This document shows positions 62,860-64,000 of a stretch of 64,000 bases of DNA, one piece after another. The DNA lies in NCBI RefSeq assembly GCF_030936135.1, contig NC_082606.1, positions 4,721,255 to 4,785,254 of the forward strand, in the 5' to 3' direction. Every line of letters starts with the position of its first letter. Positions within the stretch are counted from its first letter, which is position 1. The translations under genes were made by a program, and so were the position numbers. A model generated the notes under the pieces. The model had not been told where the DNA came from, searched no databases, and saw nothing but the letters and a program-made list of their open reading frames with translations. This stretch comes from Gavia stellata (taxonomy: Eukaryota > Chordata > Aves > Gaviiformes > Gaviidae).

Positions 62860-64000
62860 GGCAGGTGCTGGGCAGGTGTTGAACTGTGAATACTGATCTG
62901 AATTGTGATTGCAATAGCTGGCCACAATGGCACTCAGCCTATTATTTCTGAAACCAAGTGTTTTGTTCTCAGATTGTTCTCTGCAACTGAGCTTTGGGCT
63001 GGGAAGCGCGTTATGCAATGCTTATATGGCACCTCAAAGTCTTGACCTAATTAACTTCTGTGTGTTAGCACAGTATCAGGGTGATCATAACATTTTTAAA
63101 TGCATCAGGTTTTTCCCTTGTAACTGTTTAAAAATCTGGCATTTAACCACATACACACTCATAAAGTATTATTCTGACTAGGGTTGAAATATCCATATAG
63201 ATACAAAGCCTGCTAGTGCTCCAGCACAAGGACAAACGTCTAGAAACATGCTCTCAGTCACCATTCCAAGGAGGCAGTTTACCTATAAATCAAACATGTG
63301 GCACGCTTTGCTTCAGATTATCCTCTTGATGCACCAAAGCGGTATCTAATCAGCTTTCACTCTAACAAATACAGATTTGTGGTATAAGTGGTGTAGGAAA
63401 TAACCCACAAAATCTCACTCTGCACTCGCAGGAGAACAGTAACAATCTTTTCCCATGAAGGTCTAAGGTATTCCGTGTACAAAGTAAATACTAGCGTGTG
63501 GAAGAACTTTGCATGATGTGAAAACTTTGTCTGTCAAGGATTATATTACAGTACTACAGTACTCTCTACAGAATTGCAAAACCAAATCCTGATCATTTGA
63601 ACATAAGGTGAAAGTATTACATCTTAAGTACAAATTTAAATGGAAGAATGCTTGGGAGAATCCTGGTAAGAAACAGAGTAATTTCTCTTACTTTTGGAAA
63701 ACGCTTACCACTGCCTCATTACTAAGAAGGAAATGATAATTCCTGAAATTCAATGTGTTAAAGCAGTATGCCTTAAAATCCTCTCAAAGCTCAATCTAAC
63801 TAATGAGAGAACTAAGGATCCTGTAATTATATGTAAGAGTTTTACCCAGATTTTCATTCTTGACTGCAGAACTGTGTTGACACATTCAGAATTCCTGTTG
63901 TGGTTGTTACTTTGCTTACTTAGACAAGTTCTATTCATCTCAAAGAGCTTTGTGTACACATAAAGACTGATTAAAAGCTGTGAAAGGCCGCTGATCCTTT

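Larger units (their letters stand above)
40500..64000. other. Gene-poor region upstream of CRABP1
   Basis: About 23.5 kb without a recognisable exon on either strand. I looked for exons of WDR61/SKIC8, the expected upstream neighbour from mammalian synteny, and found none. It contains eroded repeats (about 47399-47550, 56945-57045, 61315-61490), two short tandem duplications, two hairpins and AT-rich blocks resembling conserved noncoding elements. Confidence 0.75.

Noticed and set aside
1..64000. CRISPR arrays, operons, tRNA or rRNA genes, integrated virus
   Set aside because: No regularly spaced repeats, no recognisable tRNA or rRNA, no LTR pair and no long retroviral-type frames were seen. 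The window is ordinary vertebrate DNA.

Overview
The window is vertebrate nuclear DNA, most likely from a bird. It is AT-rich, has two CpG islands and intron-split genes, and carries very few recognisable transposons. The one clear element is the 3' end of a CR1 LINE of the type common in birds. The remaining repeats are old and eroded: MIR-like SINE fragments and palindromic MITE-like remnants of a kind seen across sauropsids. I cannot name the species.

Two protein-coding genes are supported, both on the minus strand. At the left edge (1-6137) is the 5' end of IREB2, encoding iron regulatory protein 2. Exons 1-3 are present (6137-6119, 4681-4592, 1281-1116) and the gene continues past base 1. 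It starts in a CpG island (about 5560-6990) holding a perfect 24-bp inverted repeat, each arm carrying a TCTCGCGAGA element, plus three near-copies of that element and ETS-, CCAAT- and E-box-like sites. From 26682 to 40299 is a complete CRABP1 (cellular retinoic acid-binding protein 1). Its four exons of 70, 179, 114 and 51 coding bases give 137 codons, with a second CpG island over exon 1 and an ATTAAA polyadenylation signal at 26422-26427. From memory, the order and orientation (CRABP1 upstream of IREB2, same strand) match the mammalian arrangement.

Layout: 1-6137 IREB2 exons and introns (CR1 at about 2487-3010 in intron 2; MIR-like piece at about 4935-5085 in intron 1); 6140-6990 promoter CpG island; about 7000-26400 intergenic, no gene seen; 26400-40460 CRABP1; about 40500-64000 gene-poor DNA upstream of CRABP1, with eroded repeats, two short tandem duplications, two clean hairpins and AT-rich, homeodomain-motif-rich blocks that could be conserved enhancers. 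The two genes are not a functional unit: IREB2 controls iron metabolism through mRNA binding, CRABP1 buffers retinoic acid. They are simply linked neighbours.

No radically new coding system was found. The observations most worth following are the CGCG-element palindrome in the IREB2 promoter, a short upstream ORF overlapping the IREB2 start codon, an 18-bp copy of the palindrome arm about 3 kb away, and several candidate regulatory blocks.
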